This document shows, piece by piece, positions 41,795 to 53,786 of a stretch of 64,000 bases of DNA (positions are counted from its first letter, which is position 1; each line of letters opens with the position of its first letter). The DNA is from Larix kaempferi (Eukaryota; Streptophyta; Pinopsida; Pinales; Pinaceae), in NCBI GenBank assembly GCA_027924585.1, contig BSBM01000007.1, positions 10,383,501-10,447,500 of the forward strand. The letters are read 5' to 3'. The position numbers were made by a program, and so were the translations under genes. The notes beneath the pieces are model-generated. The model made no database searches. It was not told where the DNA came from and worked only from the letters and a program-made list of their open reading frames with translations.

Positions 41795-41905
41795 ATCTTC
41801 TTATGTAAGGCCTTAGCCTCATCTCCCTCTGAAACAGGAACTTCTTCACTTATGTAGGTGACCAATCCATTCTCTTCTAGGATTAACCTAATCCACTTGA
41901 TTTGC
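41795..41905 (-). pseudogene. gag: Copia E gag N-terminal scrap
   Basis: Reads KWIRLILEENGLVTYISEE, then EGDEAKALHKKI, the start of copia gag, and ends at GATAG|GTATGA exactly where the copia A scrap ends. The rest of gag is absent. Confidence 0.68.
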
Positions 41906-43050
41906 AAAAACTAGATCTAGAGTTGGATTAGGGTTTGTTAGAGAAATCCTAAAAATTCAAACTTTGAATTCCAAACTTTTGAAAGGATAGAAATATGTGC
42001 CTTGATGAGCTGATCAAGCTGGTATACTCAAAATTTGAAAACTGCAAAGTTTCACACCTCAAATTTGCCTTTGAAACTTCCAGATTCACTGGACATGACC
42101 CCGAACTAGGGTTTTATAAAGCCCACCCTTCTGCCCAATCAAAAGGTTTGATCCAAATCTCAAAGCTTCTATTTTTATGAGGAGCTTCCAGCCATGGTCA
42201 CAGATTTCAAAAATTCCCATTTTCGCAGAAGCCCTAATTTTCCACTTTTCCGATCAAAGTCCCAAACTAGGGTCTGATCAAGCTCAGCCTTCTGCCCAAC
42301 CAAAAATTCTGATATTGGTCTCTAAATTTCGATTTTGATGAGTAGCATTCAGCTGTAGTCTCCGATTATAAAAATTCCAACTTTCTCTGAAACCCTAAAT
42401 TTTGGAAGCCATGAATGAAGGTGCTCAAAAATAATTCTATTTTGACATAAATATGTACCTAATTATTTCTGGTGTAACTAGAAAATTTTCAATCCACAGG
42501 GTCTAAAATGGTTTCCTTTGATATCCCTACCTTTCATCTTTCCAACCTCATAGTTCTCACCTCAAATGGATTCTCTGAGAGAGATTTATGCCAAGTGTCG
42601 CAATGTGACCTATTTATGAGATAAAACAGGAGAGAAAACTTGTACGGCATGCCACATGCCACTGGTTCAGTTTCGGCCTCCAAAACCATTACTTGAGAAA
42701 GTACAGTCCGTGAAATACCTATCACATTTTACGAAATTTCATTTGGAGATTCCTAGACCAAGTTATGACCTTTTTTCCAAGGTCACCTGTTTATGACTGA
42801 TATTTGGAAGAGGTGGAAACCCTATATTGTACAGATCATAAATCACAAAGTACAATGAGTTAGAGGTTTTCCTTTGGACACAAGATACATGGTTATCTTA
42901 GGTTCGCCTTATAGGATTTTCAGACCGTAAAAACTCTCCAAAATTGATTTATAGCGAAAGTGCTACGATGACTGGTTTTTTCTATATCAAGCCCTAGCAT
43001 CGCAAGTGCAACAAGTGTCATACATGCCATACCATGCCTTCTTTCAGGAT
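41906..43050 (-). other. Copia E leader
   Basis: Non-coding leader matching copia A 5139-6090. Repeated gene-like phrases (CCCTAGTTTG, TTCTGCCCAA-CAAAA) occur near 42120 and 42290 but no frame is conserved. Confidence 0.6.
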
Positions 43051-43063
43051 AGCTTTGATACCA
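43051..43063 (-). other. Copia E primer binding site
   Basis: On the minus strand TGGTATCAAAGC directly follows the 5' LTR end CTAACA. One base differs from the copia A site. Confidence 0.9.
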
Positions 43064-43753
43064 TGTTAGTTTTTCAGAATTTACTTCAATCTGATATAGG
43101 ATCTTAACTGAGAGAACAACATGTACAACATATCTATAGCATATCAATCATGGACACAATAATGCAAGCACACAAGAGACACAGAGTTTACTTGGGGAAA
43201 ACCATAAAGGTGAAAAACCCCAATAAATTCCTGAGAGATAGATAGAGCAATGATACAATCCAAGCATAAGAGATAGACATCTCCTACCAGCAGCTTCTCC
43301 TCCTCCACAAGTGCGCCACTCTCCCCAGAGTGCAAGAGAGAATATAATGAATAAAATAGAGTGCCTCCAACACTATATTTATACTTGACTTGACTTGCCT
43401 AATAACCTTTACTCGGTCGACCTTAACTTAACCACATAACATAATGCTGACTGGGACGATACCCAATAGGGTGGTATAATAACCCTTTGACCCACATGGC
43501 CGACCCCCAATAGGGTGGTATAATAACCCTTCGACCCACATGACTTATACAGGGCCGACCCCAACAAGGTGGTCTAATAACCTATCAAGTATAAGTTACG
43601 ACACTTACAATATAAATGACGACACTTCCGTATAGAGGAATAATAACATCTCTATAGGAATACAAACACTTTCGTATAGTGGACTAATAACATCTTTGTA
43701 GGAATACAATATACAAATATGAAATATATTCCGAAGTTACATATACATCAACA
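43064..43753 (-). repeat. Copia E 5' LTR
   Basis: Same ends as 36730-37375, with an extra 44-base tandem copy around 43470-43530 (GGGTGGTATAATAACCCTT ... ACATGGCCGACCCC). A TATAAATATA box is at 43374-43383 on the minus strand. Confidence 0.93.
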
Positions 43754-44861
43754 AGCAGAAGTGAACTTCCTAAGTGAAGGTAAAAACATTGTACCCGTAT
43801 CATAGTGGATAGGTAATTGAAAATGTGTTAGAAATACCATAGCTAAAGATAAAAATCTGTCAATGTATTGTGAGGCAACTCAATGTACCATTCTGCAGCA
43901 GTTCCTATTAGGTTCCCCTGAAATAACCTTAACCTAATGCTATCGTCAACTAGGGAATTGGATGAACACAACAAATGGAATGCCATCATATCATTTGATG
44001 GATTGTCCCCTAGTCTTCCATCAAACTTGATTATGTCTGAGGGTAGTTTAGTTGGTGTTGTTGGCCACCCATTCAAATGTAGAACAGGTTCATTATTCAG
44101 TCGAGATAAATCTAGAATATTTAATGTGCCTAGAAATGTTGATTTGGCTGATGTTGTAGCAAAGGATTGATATGTAGGTGAAGCTTGATGGCTCCATTGA
44201 TGTTTTCCTTGGGCTTGGAAAGCATTCCAAGGAGGATTTCCCCCTTGCGGAGGTTACATCCAAAAATATTGGTTACTTCCATAATGTTGTCCATTCCATT
44301 GTGGAACATGATGCATGTATGGATTTCCCCCTTGTAGAGGTAGGTTCCAATAAGATTGGTTACTTGGTGGAACTTGACCATTCCATTGTGAGATATAATT
44401 AATGGGTTGATTGCTCCCTTGCGGAGGTGGGATCTAATAATATTGGTTACTTGTCGGAATATGATCAACCCATTGATTGTTTCCTTGGTTTTGATAAGAA
44501 TTCCAAGGTTGATTTCCCCCTCGCGGGGGTGGTACCCAAGAAGATTGGTTACTTTTTAGAACTTTCCCACTCCATTGTGGAATGGGGTTGATAGGTGGAT
44601 TGCCCACTAGCATGCTACCTATTGGGGGTATGAGATTTCCCCTAGGATTTGTGCTAGGAAAATATGGAGGATGGTTCCTTGAGGCATTTCCACTAATATG
44701 TGGAGAATAACCCCAATTGGCATTACTGTTCCATGATCCATTTATTCCATTGGGAATATTACCATTCCATGGTGAATGGTTACCCCCCAAAAGTAGAATT
44801 TGGAAAAAAAATTGGAATACCAAGATGATTTTGGTTTACTCCTTGTTTTTTTTTACCTTGA
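43754..44861 (-). pseudogene. gag: Gypsy C gag: repeat-rich arm and capsid start
   Basis: From the right: NHSPWNGNIPNGINGSWNSN, then about four near-repeats of a PPxGGNQPWN....QWNGQ..SNQYYW unit (44165-44600). Next comes TFLGTLNILDLSRLNNEPVLHLNGW and the capsid start PTKLPSDIIKFDGRLGDNPSNDMMAFHLLCSSNSLVDDSIRLRL, AAEWYIELPH. It is cut by copia E at 43753 and by gypsy G at 44862. A few stops lie in the repeat arm. The first five bases, 43754-43758, are the right AGCAG duplication of copia E. Confidence 0.86.
44857..44861. repeat. Target-site duplication of gypsy G, left copy
   Basis: CTTGA here and at 58013-58017 flank gypsy G. Confidence 0.88.
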
Positions 44862-46297
44862 TCTTGGCTGCTTTTTGGACAGACTCGGGTTTTAATGAGG
44901 TGCAGCAACAAAACCCCTTGGCACACTGGCCCTCTCGGCAACGAACTGCGCAGCAGCTCGAGGTCTCACCCGAAGTGGCTATGGGGGGGCTAAGGAATTA
45001 GTATTCCTTAACCTAGGCGATGCGGAGACTGCAATCTTTTCCCTTTCTTCCTCTAGGATTCCTCAAAGCGGAACGTCTTACTCTTTCGCAGACTTCTCAG
45101 TGCAACAGCGCTGAAGTTCGCACTTGCCAGCCTAGCTGCGCGGTATCCCCGCTCCTGCGCACGAGGCAAGTACCCTCTGCATCGATACTCTATGTATCGT
45201 CTCTGCTTGCATGCCCAGCACGATAACGCATTCCTAAGCGTTGCGGTGATAGTGCTCCTATCGACTCCTTCGATAGTGCGCGAATATAACTTCTAAGGGA
45301 GTTTCCATGACTTGCTTTATATACTCATTCATAAAGACAATGAAACATTCATGTAGGCGTAGATAGTAAACTAAAACATGCATTCACGCAACACAGCATC
45401 ATAACAACGAGAATTATGTAGTTCACCCCCACGGGGAAACCACGTCCACGGGAAGTGTATCTTATATTAATCTCAAAGATGGGAATTACACAATATGCTG
45501 CGCACACAGCTGTAGCCTTATATCTCTCCAGGAAACTCCACGCACACAGCTGGGAGCCCTTCTCTTAGATCTAGTCTCTTCCTCTACAGAGATTACAATG
45601 GTTCAGACGTCGACTCAGACTGTCTGCAACTCAGGGATTAGCTTCACAACTATCCAGTTCTAACTCTTGTCTTCTAACACACAATAGAAGACTAACTAGC
45701 TAGCTAGCTTACCTCAAACAGCTAACCTTCTTCTTTTACAATTATACATATATATAGGTGGCCCTGAGGGTTGCACCTTTACAAAACTGTGGGCCTTTCC
45801 CAGCAGTAATCCCCAAAAACCCTAACCATGGACATGGCTAGGTGTACTGTAGGCACCGCTTGCAGTCACGTCGTCGTTTCCTGTAGGTTCTGTGACTTTC
45901 GGTGCAAATTGCGGGTATGGGTGCCGCTTCATCATTCACTGCTCCTTGTCCTTCGCCTTCAATACTTTGGTCCGTTGCTCTTCCTTGATCAGAGCAACCA
46001 TAACTTCTGTACTTAGCCTTAATGAGGGTAGCTGAGCCCTCTATTCCGTCGCTTCATTTATTGTGGTAGCTGAGCTTTCTACTCGGCCACATTCATTCTC
46101 CTTTGACGTGTGCGCGCGAGCTCTGCGATTTTCGGTCCATACTCTGTGCTGAGCTCATCCATCTGGCACCATACTGGGCACCGTTTACTTCTGCCCAAAA
46201 ATTGGTGCTTATTCAAAATTAGCACTTTCCCTTCAATACTTAGTGCTTTTTCCTCAAAATTCGTAGCTTTGCCATAGCTGCGGCCTAGGCTCCAACA
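44862..46297 (-). repeat. Gypsy G 3' LTR
   Basis: On the plus strand it runs from TCTTGGCTGC (the other LTR has TGTTGGCTAC) to GCCTAGGCTCCAACA. Internal landmarks are shared with 56577-58012: AAGGGAGTTTCCATGACTTG, CACCCCCACGGGGAAACC, CTAGCTAGCTAGCTTACC and TATACATATATATAGGTGG. Confidence 0.92.
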
Positions 46298-46312
46298 GGC
46301 CCCTAACACTTA
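46298..46312 (-). other. Gypsy G polypurine tract
   Basis: On the minus strand TTAGGGGCC precedes the 3' LTR start TGTTGGAGCC. Confidence 0.75.
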
Positions 46313-46378
46313 CTTATGGCTCGTCCTTGAGCCACTCGCACTAGCATGTGGTCACTTTACTTGCACATCTGCCTTTGC

Positions 46379-49147
46379 CTAGGTCTCAGCAAATGTTTTC
46401 TTCCACTGCGCAATAGCGGAGTCCATTTCATCGACACACTCCACAGCTGTCTGCACCATTTCTGCAGTGGCTTCTTCTTCAGTTATGCCATCAACCACCT
46501 GTTGAGATTCTGCAATTTCTTTGATCTTTGCCTCGGCTTGGGCAGCAAGTTCAGCATACTCATCCATAAATGGCTGAATGTTGTTGGTGAGTTTAGCATC
46601 TTCATTCCTGAGCTTGTGCAGTTGTTGTTGTATTCTGTGCACTTCACTCATTTTCCTCATTTTTGCTAAGCCTTCTAAGGCCTTAGCTTCTTCCGTCAGA
46701 ATAGTTAGGGAATGTTCTGCGGCTTCGACCTGTTCCAAAAGACCGATTTTGAAAGGGAGCTTCTCAAGCTCAGTCCAAGCCTCCATATCTTGGGTCATCA
46801 GGTTCTCACCTTCATCTGCTCTGCTCTTCATTTGTGTGGAAGTTCTACGCAGTGCTTCAAATTGTTCCTGCCTATCATCTGTAGAATGCACTGCAACATG
46901 AGCTTCCAGCTCAATGATCTGCGTTCTATGGTCTTCATCCATAGCAACTATTTCCTGCTCTATGGCTTTCACCCTTCCACCAATAATTTGAACTTTCTCA
47001 ACCAGAGGAAGGTCTGGTTGAATCTTGCATGCCGACAGCTCCTCAGCAATTTCATCAACTACGTTTCTTATCCCAGTGTCTTGTGCCTCATAAAGTGCGA
47101 GCTTCTCAGAGATGTTCTTATAGCCTGCCTTCAGCTCTATCTCCTGCGATTGCAGTCTTTGGTTTGCATGGAATGTGGAGAGCTCTCTAGCTCTCAGCTC
47201 AATAGAGACCTTCTCTTGCACTAATTGCGAGGTTTCTATCAGAATCAAAGACAAATTTACTTCAATGGGGCCAACTGTGCTTACCTGCAGTGCGGCCAAA
47301 GGATCCGGAAGTGTCATGCTTATAGGCGGGATGTGCACGACAGTATGCCTCTCTGCAAGTACTTCAACTCACTCGGTACTTGTAGATACCTATGGCGCCT
47401 GCGAAGTAGATGTTGGCGCATGGGTCTGCGTAACTCTTCCTGCAAGACCTTTTAACTCCATGAACTGCAGATCCAGAGCACTTCTGATGTGAGCATGCGC
47501 AGTCTGCAGCTCGCGAAATTGCTCCTTCAAGTACTGGTTGATCCCCGAGGCAATGGTATCAGAGGGATGCGACACCTTCTACTTCTTGGCCGCTGGTTCT
47601 GTCGAGCCTTCATCACTTCTTTGCTCAGGCGCTTCCTTGCCCTTATCTTTTTCTTACGTAGCAAGGGGTGGTATCGCGGATGCGATTTCGGCGGCCTCCC
47701 TCCATTCATCCGACCAAGACTTGACATTTTCTTCAACATCTTCAGTAGTCATCCTGTAAAGGCCTATGGCCCATTCGTATTGAATGCCGTAAGGGAGGAG
47801 GTAAATTTCATGCAAGTTGGTAGAAAAGACCAACTTCCCTTCATATATTTGGGCTGTCTCCTTACTCATCCTCGGCATTTCCTAAATGGTATCTTTAAGG
47901 AGATGGTAGTATTCACAAAATACAGTGCGGTTCATCTTGCGCTTCGTGGGATTATTAGAATCCCAGAGGTTGACATAGCGCATTCCGGCAACCTCTCCTG
48001 CGCGGCGCGGAAGGAACTGAGTGTTCGGGGGCTCCTTCCACCCGACAAAAGCACATAAAATTAAAAGCCAAGAAAAATGGAACAACTGACCGGTGGTGTC
48101 TTGGATGTTCCGGCAGTCTTCCAAGAAAGAATTAAGGAGAAAGAGAGACCAGTTGTACTGCTCTCCCTCCGCAGCTGCGATAGCGAGCTCCATGACAGCT
48201 CCAGTTACTTCTTTAGGTCTGCACTTTGTGAGAAGTATGCCTACAAGCAGACTGCCTGTAAATCTAAGTGCTTCATCCTCAACTATAGTGAGGTCATAAT
48301 CCTGACCTCCTCTTGTCAATTTGTATTTCTGCACCAACTGTGCAGCTAACTTTCTGTCTTTGTCCTTTCCAACAAAATGAATATTGGGGTCCTTACCAAC
48401 CTTAGATAGGCCGGTAATACGATGAATCAAGTCGACATTTAAATTGATTGGCCTCCCCAGCCAAAGGTAACCACCATGAACGCAGGATAGCAGTGCCTTA
48501 ACAACTGCATTGACTTCATTGCTACGCCCAAAGTGCGGTAGCTTCAACAAGTTCAACAGTCCCGATTTCTCTAAATTTGCTGCAAATTCCTTCAGGACGA
48601 ATTCATCAACCTTTCTGGTGGGATTGTGGACTACCGTCAAATAGCGATCCGGTGCGAACTGAGGATATGTTCTGTAGTCTCCCAATTTGAAATCAGAAAA
48701 CTTGACTAGTGGAAGGTGTCCAAGCAGGGACCCTTCTTGGTGCACGACTTCCAGCAGTGGTGGCAGTGGAATCGGATACTTTGCATTCTTCGGAATATGC
48801 ACCTCTGGTGCATCATCTGGACGCAACGGAATGTAATTCACCATAGTGGCCAAGGGCTCTGGAACAGGTTCATCTGGCTACTACGACTGAGATGCCCTTG
48901 TGCCCGGAGATTGTTTAGGATCAGACCAACCATGGTGTGTGTAAGCCGAGGTCGTCACCGGGGTAGTCATGCTGAAATCTAAGCCTCTGCGCTTAAATTG
49001 ACGAACAATTTCTTCAGTGGATAGGTTCTCCGTCATGAACTGGTATAGACAATAAGGACTTGAACAGAAAAATGGTGAAACAGCGTAGGATACGAACGCT
49101 GAAAACAAAGGAAGCAGTCTGCACAACACGGCTCTGAAAACAATCAA
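46379..49147 (-). pseudogene. Extra gene of gypsy G after integrase (globular domain plus coiled coil)
   Basis: One frame runs from 49147 to 46379 (about 922 codons) with only a handful of stops: two adjacent TAGs near 48880, one TAG at 47882, and stops near 47655, 47580 and 47385. A likely start is MTENLSTEEIVRQFKRRG near 49034. The open part at 48853-47882 has VNYIPLRPDDAPEVHIP, FVLKEFAANLEKSGLLNLLKLPHF and GGYLWLGRPINLNVDLIHRITGLSKVG. The last part resembles the GG..I.L..D...ITGL pattern of the antisense gene in gypsy B. The C-terminal 320 residues are a strong coiled coil (LRARELSTFHANQRLQSQEIELK, LEQVEAAEHSLTILTEEAKALEGL). It lies where Athila-type elements have an env-like gene, but I see no clear transmembrane segment in the conserved part. 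Function unknown. Confidence 0.72.
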
Positions 49148-49789
49148 TTAGATTCTCAAACAAGACACTATGCAACTCGAGAAAAGTAACCCGAAAATAT
49201 ACAAGTGTGGGGTATTTATAGCTAAAGGCGATAGTAAATGTGGACAAGTGGGGTTACTAGCTGTAGATGCCTATGCATGAGTTAACAAGCCCCCTACCCC
49301 CGCGCCTCTGCGGTGCATTAATTGTGATGGACGGGCTCTGACAGCCTTCCGGGAGAAGCTAAAGCTTTCGGCACATGACATAAATGCGAATCTTAGGGAG
49401 ATCAAGCTGACTCTGTCAGAGCGGATACAATTAAATGGCGAGCTTATCCTTAATTAATATTCAAAGCGGTTATAGGACTACTATAATTCAAATTTTTCAG
49501 CGGGTCATTTCAGCATAGGTAACTGTGCATATAGAGGCGTCCACAATGAGAACTCCTCAAGCGGCAAACTGACACAGGGAACTCCGCAAGAGCGACGGTT
49601 CGACAATCCGGAAAAACTTTGCAAGAGCACAATTAGGGTCGCTCCAAACAAAATTTATTGACATGCGCGGATGTTTCAAGGAATTGCACAGGAAGCCAGA
49701 GACTGAAAGTGTCTCGCGACTTCCGTGTAGACTGATAATGCGATGCCTCTTTCAACTACACTAGACATCTGCACTTCTTTAGCAATGTA
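49148..49789 (-). other. Gypsy G spacer between integrase and extra gene
   Basis: About 640 bases with no conserved frame. GGGGTATTTATAGC on the plus strand near 49210 might be a TATA-like word but faces away from the extra gene. Nothing else is seen. Confidence 0.5.
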
Positions 49790-51913
49790 TTAAGTCGACA
49801 GGGCAGAGTGGACGTCGCGATAAAGCTTGAGCCGACTCCCGTTGATCATTGTAGGTAGCAATTCTCCATTAAGCTTCGCAAGCCGAACTGCTCCTCCTTC
49901 TATTATCTTTGTCACCCGAAAAGGGCCTAACCAATGTACACGAAACTTGCCTGAAAACTTGATGAATTTACTATCATAGAGGAGTACCAAGTCTCCTTCT
50001 TCAAAGTGTTTATTCTTAATATGCCTGTCATGCCAAGCTTTCTGTCTTGCTTTCTGTACTTGTTGATAGAATCTGGCTAAAATTCTGTCTTCTTCTAAGG
50101 CAAGTAATTGTGAGAGTCTTTCACTCATAGTATCAGTATCTGCCATTTCTGTAATTTGCGCAATTCTGAAACTGGGAACAATGTATTCCATGGGCATAAC
50201 TGCTTCTTGTCCATACACCAAACTGAAAGGTGTGTGACCTGTTAGTTTCTTGCATGTGGTTCTGTAAGCCCATAATACAGCTGTGACCCTAAGGTCCCAA
50301 TCATCCCTTTGTTGATTACAGATCTTCGTCAGGGCATTCTTGAGAATCTTATTGAATGCCTCCACCGTACCATTAGCTTGAGGGTGGTAGAGTGTGCTCT
50401 TCTGGTGACTAATGTGGAATTCTTCAGTAAGGGCCTCTATAGTCTCATTCAGGAAATGTGTACTTTGATCACTCATTAGAATTAGTGGACATCCAAACCT
50501 AGTGATAATGTTCTAAAAAATGAACTGCGCGGCAGTGACAGCGTTGCAGTTCTTAACTGGCTTCGCCTCAGCCCATCTGGTGAGGTATTTGGTAGCTGTA
50601 ATGATGTATCTTGCGCCGGTTCTCTTTCCTGGTGGGTTGATAGGTCCTACAAAATCAATGGCCCACTTATCAAAAGCACGCAGGGTTATCTGGGGTCTTA
50701 GCGGCATTTCATCTCTTCTTGAAGGTTTTCCTATTCGCTGGCACACATGGCAACATTTGCAGAATTCCTTAGTATCCTTGTGCAATGTTGGCCACCAAAG
50801 ACCTGCGGCTAAGATCTTCTGCTTAGTCGGCTTTCCTGTGAAGTGGCCTCCTGCAGTTCCTGAGTGCGCTTCTGCGATGATGGAGTTATTCTCATGGGGT
50901 AGGATACATCTGTGCAAGACTTCATCGGGGCCCAGCTTATAGAGCTGGCCTGCTATCAAAGTGAAGTTTGCGGCTTTGACAACAAGTTGCTTCTTCTGTT
51001 GGATTGTAAACTCAACTGGCGCTTTCCCGGTAGTGAGAAATTCGAGAATATCGGAATAATATTCATCGGCTGCTTGAACAGAAAATAGTTGCGCATCAAG
51101 CATATTGTCCTCCAAGTTTGTAGGTTCCTCCCCTGACTCTAGCCTAGATAAATGGTCAGGTCCTGCATTCAATCTACCTGGCTTCACAATAACCTCAAAA
51201 TCATACTCCTGGAAGAGCAGTAGCCATCTGCAAATTCTTCCCCCTAACACTGGCTTATTGACCAAGTATTTCAAAGCAGAATGGTCAGTATACATTTTAA
51301 AATGTGTGCCCAATAGATAGTGTCTGAACTTTTGTAAGGCATACACCATAGCTAGTCCTTCTCTTTCTGTAGTGGTGTAGTTTTTCTCGGCTGTGGACAG
51401 CTTTCTGCTAGAATAAGCAATCGGGTGATCAATAGCTCCTTCTCCCGGTTGTGTAAGCACAACCCCCAATGCTATGGAATAAGCATCTACATGAACATGA
51501 AAGGGTTTTTTCCAGTCTAGGAAAACTAGAATAGGCGCAGTGATCATCTTTTCTTTCAGTGTATCCAAGATCTGTTGGCATTCTTTTGTCCATTGGAATT
51601 TTGAATCCTTTTTCAGCAATCTTTCCATAGGTGCAGTGATCTTTGCATAACCTTTGATAAATTTTCTGTAGTACCCTGTATGTCCCAATGTAGTGCGCAA
51701 TTGTTTGACTGAGTTGGGCGCAGGTAAATTAGCAATGATGGCAACCTTTGCAGGATCCATCAGGAGTCCTTGTCTACATACAATATGTCCCAACAAAATC
51801 CCAAAAGGAGCACAGAAGATACATTTTTTCAAGTTTAGGGAGATCTGATACTGTCTACATTTTTCTAACATCATGTGCAGGTTCCCTATATGGTTCTTTA
51901 GTAAACCAAACAC
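49790..51913 (-). pseudogene. pol: Gypsy G RT C-terminal part, RNase H and integrase
   Basis: One frame broken by a single TAG near 50514. RT: thumb with [31 protein letters not shown]. RNase [16 protein letters not shown] (Asp), [19 protein letters not shown] (Glu), MYTDHSAL (Asp), AGPDHLSRL (Asp). Integrase: zinc-binding H..H..C..C with HSGTAGGHF and CKCCHVCQR; catalytic [16 protein letters not shown] and NGTVEAFNK (D, D, E); then the GDLVLLYD and [10 protein letters not shown] (GPF) tail. It ends in a short tail HSALST without a chromodomain. All catalytic acids visible are intact, so this is the best preserved pol in the window. Confidence 0.93.
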
Positions 51914-51936
51914 AGTCCAGTCATCAAAATAGACTT

Positions 51937-52368
51937 CTAAAAACTTATGAATGAATTTTTAAAAACAACAACAACGACTCTAGAGAAGATAGCAGGTGCG
52001 TTTTTAAGACCAAAGGGCATTACCGTATACTGGAATGAGCCCCATTCAGTCACAAAAGTGGTCTTATGGCAGTCTTCCGGATGGATTCTGATCTGATGGT
52101 ATCCCGAGAAGCCATCAGTGAAGGAGTAAGCCTCTTGTCCTCCAACATTATCAAGCACTTCATCTATAAATGGAGTAGGAAATGGATCATGCGCTGATGC
52201 GTCATTCAGCTTGCGCAAGTCTACGCAGATTCTTATTTCACCTTTTGTCTTCTTCTCTTGTACCACCATAGGACTAATCCAATCACTTTCCTCTACGGGC
52301 TCAATGATACCTGCTGCAAGCATTTTATCAATTTCTTCTCTAACCTTTTCTTTATATCGCGGGTTCAA
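51937..52368 (-). pseudogene. pol: Gypsy G RT N-terminal part
   Basis: Begins MNPRYKEKVREEIDKMLAAGIIEPVEESDWISP. RT blocks follow: GEIRICVDLRKLNDASAHDPFPTPFIDEVL, YSFTDGFSGYHQIRI (catalytic Asp) and FQYTVMPFGLKNAPAIFSRV. The frame is lost in a homopolymer (GTTTTTAAAAATTC) at about 51955; the YFDD box [10 protein letters not shown] lies just past it in the frame of the next piece. A second frame change lies between 52437 and 52368. Confidence 0.92.
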
Positions 52369-52436
52369 CTTGTATGGGCGCTATTTTACTGGCTTGGCGT
52401 CTGCTTTCAAAGGTATGTGCATAACTCCTAAATCTC

Positions 52437-53732
52437 CTAATATGCCACCATTTCTGTGAACTTGGTAGGAAAGATATCCTGGTAGTCACGTAATAAATAT
52501 GAAATATGCCCAATAGTTTCATCATCCCAATAATCTCCTATAGAAGCAAACTTGGGTTCGGCTTCTGTACCAATGTTAATCTTTTTGAGCTTGATGTGTT
52601 CTGTAATGGCAGGGATATCAAGCTGAGGACCTTCAACATTGCGCGTCCCTTCTGATTCTGGAATGTTGATGTTGCAAGGATCATCTTCCTCTTCCCCAGT
52701 GGTGAAATTATAGCATTCCAGGGCATGTTCCATCTGGACAACCCAATCTGGTTGAGAATATTCTGGTTCAGGAGATGGTTCAAATACCTTCTTTTTAATA
52801 CACTTTAAAGCATGGTCGATGCTCGGATGTTCTGACTCAAAGCTGAAGGTAAGTTGAAAACTTTCTATCATAAGAGGCCAAGTGACAGTGCGTCTGCGCA
52901 ATTCTGTTTCAGTGTACCAGTTCTTTGGAACTGTATCCAATGTGTGGATGAATAGGTGAACCCACTCATCTTCTGGAATATCTGACCATTGTTGAATACA
53001 TGCTTGAACGTGTGACCTGGGGTCACTCTGTCCATCATATTTGTGCAACACTTTTGCTGTAGTTTCCTGAAATCTGCGCAGTATTAATCTGCGACAGTCT
53101 TTCCATGTGTGAATATTTTCTTTATGCGCACCCCACCATCTTGCGGGTGTAGCGCGCAGTGCTACATCCAAATCTTGTATGCGCTGCTCATCTGGAATCT
53201 GTTGTTCATATGTATGTATGAATTCACTTACTTCAGTTAAACCATCAAAAATTGGAGTGTTATTCAATTTTGTGCCAATCCATCGAATAGATTTAGTCAT
53301 CATGGCGCAACGCTTTGCAGAAACCTCATGTAGGTGATTCTGCCAGTTTTCCAATCCTGCGTCTGAGTCTGATGTGCATGAGCTATCGCATCGCCAGCTG
53401 ATATGGCCGTCTGCTGTGGGATTGACATAGTCACTATGACTAGTAGTCATCTGATACAAACTTTCCATGTGGCACACTTCTTCTTCTGCTCTAATGGGTT
53501 CAATATACCTTGGTCCTTGGATGGGATCAAGCGGTGCAATGATCCTAATCTGGTCATCCTCAAAGGTCATCTGTCTTTTCTTCAAATTAATGACAGCCAA
53601 ATTATCAAATGCCCAGTCTATGCCTAAAAGTGTTGGGTAAGGTCTACTATCATCCAGAATTTTGATTACTTCAAAATCTCTAGAGCTTCTTACTCCCTCA
53701 ATATCAATAGGTACATTGGGTAGTCTGCCCAA
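52437..53732 (-). pseudogene. pol: Gypsy G protease end and second gag-like domain
   Basis: The first 75 residues complete the protease (NVPIDIEGVRSSRDFEVIKIL, YPTLLGIDWAFDNLAVINLKKRQMTF). Residues of about 145-300 (near 53300-52830) then read PIFDGLTEVSEFIHTYEQQ, ARWWGAHKENIHTWKDCRRLILRRFQ, IPEDEWVHLFIHTLDTVPKNWYTETELRRRTVTWPLMIESFQLTFSF. This has the size and W-rich pattern of a gag capsid domain, although the true gag lies upstream at 55610-54861. The end (YLLRDYQDIFPTKFTEM) is the usual lead-in to RT. The 431-codon frame has no internal stop. Confidence 0.8.
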
Positions 53733-53786
53733 TGGAGAGACTCGTTGGTGATTCGCAAGTCTTAGCTGGATAGGAGATCTTGTAAG

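Larger units (their letters stand above)
36730..43753 (-). mobile_element. Copia E: Ty1/copia element
   Basis: A 7.0 kb element in gag of gypsy C, bounded by LTRs of 646 and 690 bases and a perfect AGCAG duplication. Order on the minus strand: LTR (43753-43064), primer site, leader, gag scrap, intron-like internal region with an integrase scrap, RT-RNase H, 3' UTR repeats, polypurine tract, LTR. It is the same family and internal design as copia A. RT is damaged and integrase is nearly absent. Confidence 0.93.

Noticed and set aside
46578-47492. Several plus-strand open frames of 100-170 codons
   Set aside because: Shadows of the coiled-coil part of the G extra gene; codon pattern and homology favour the minus strand.
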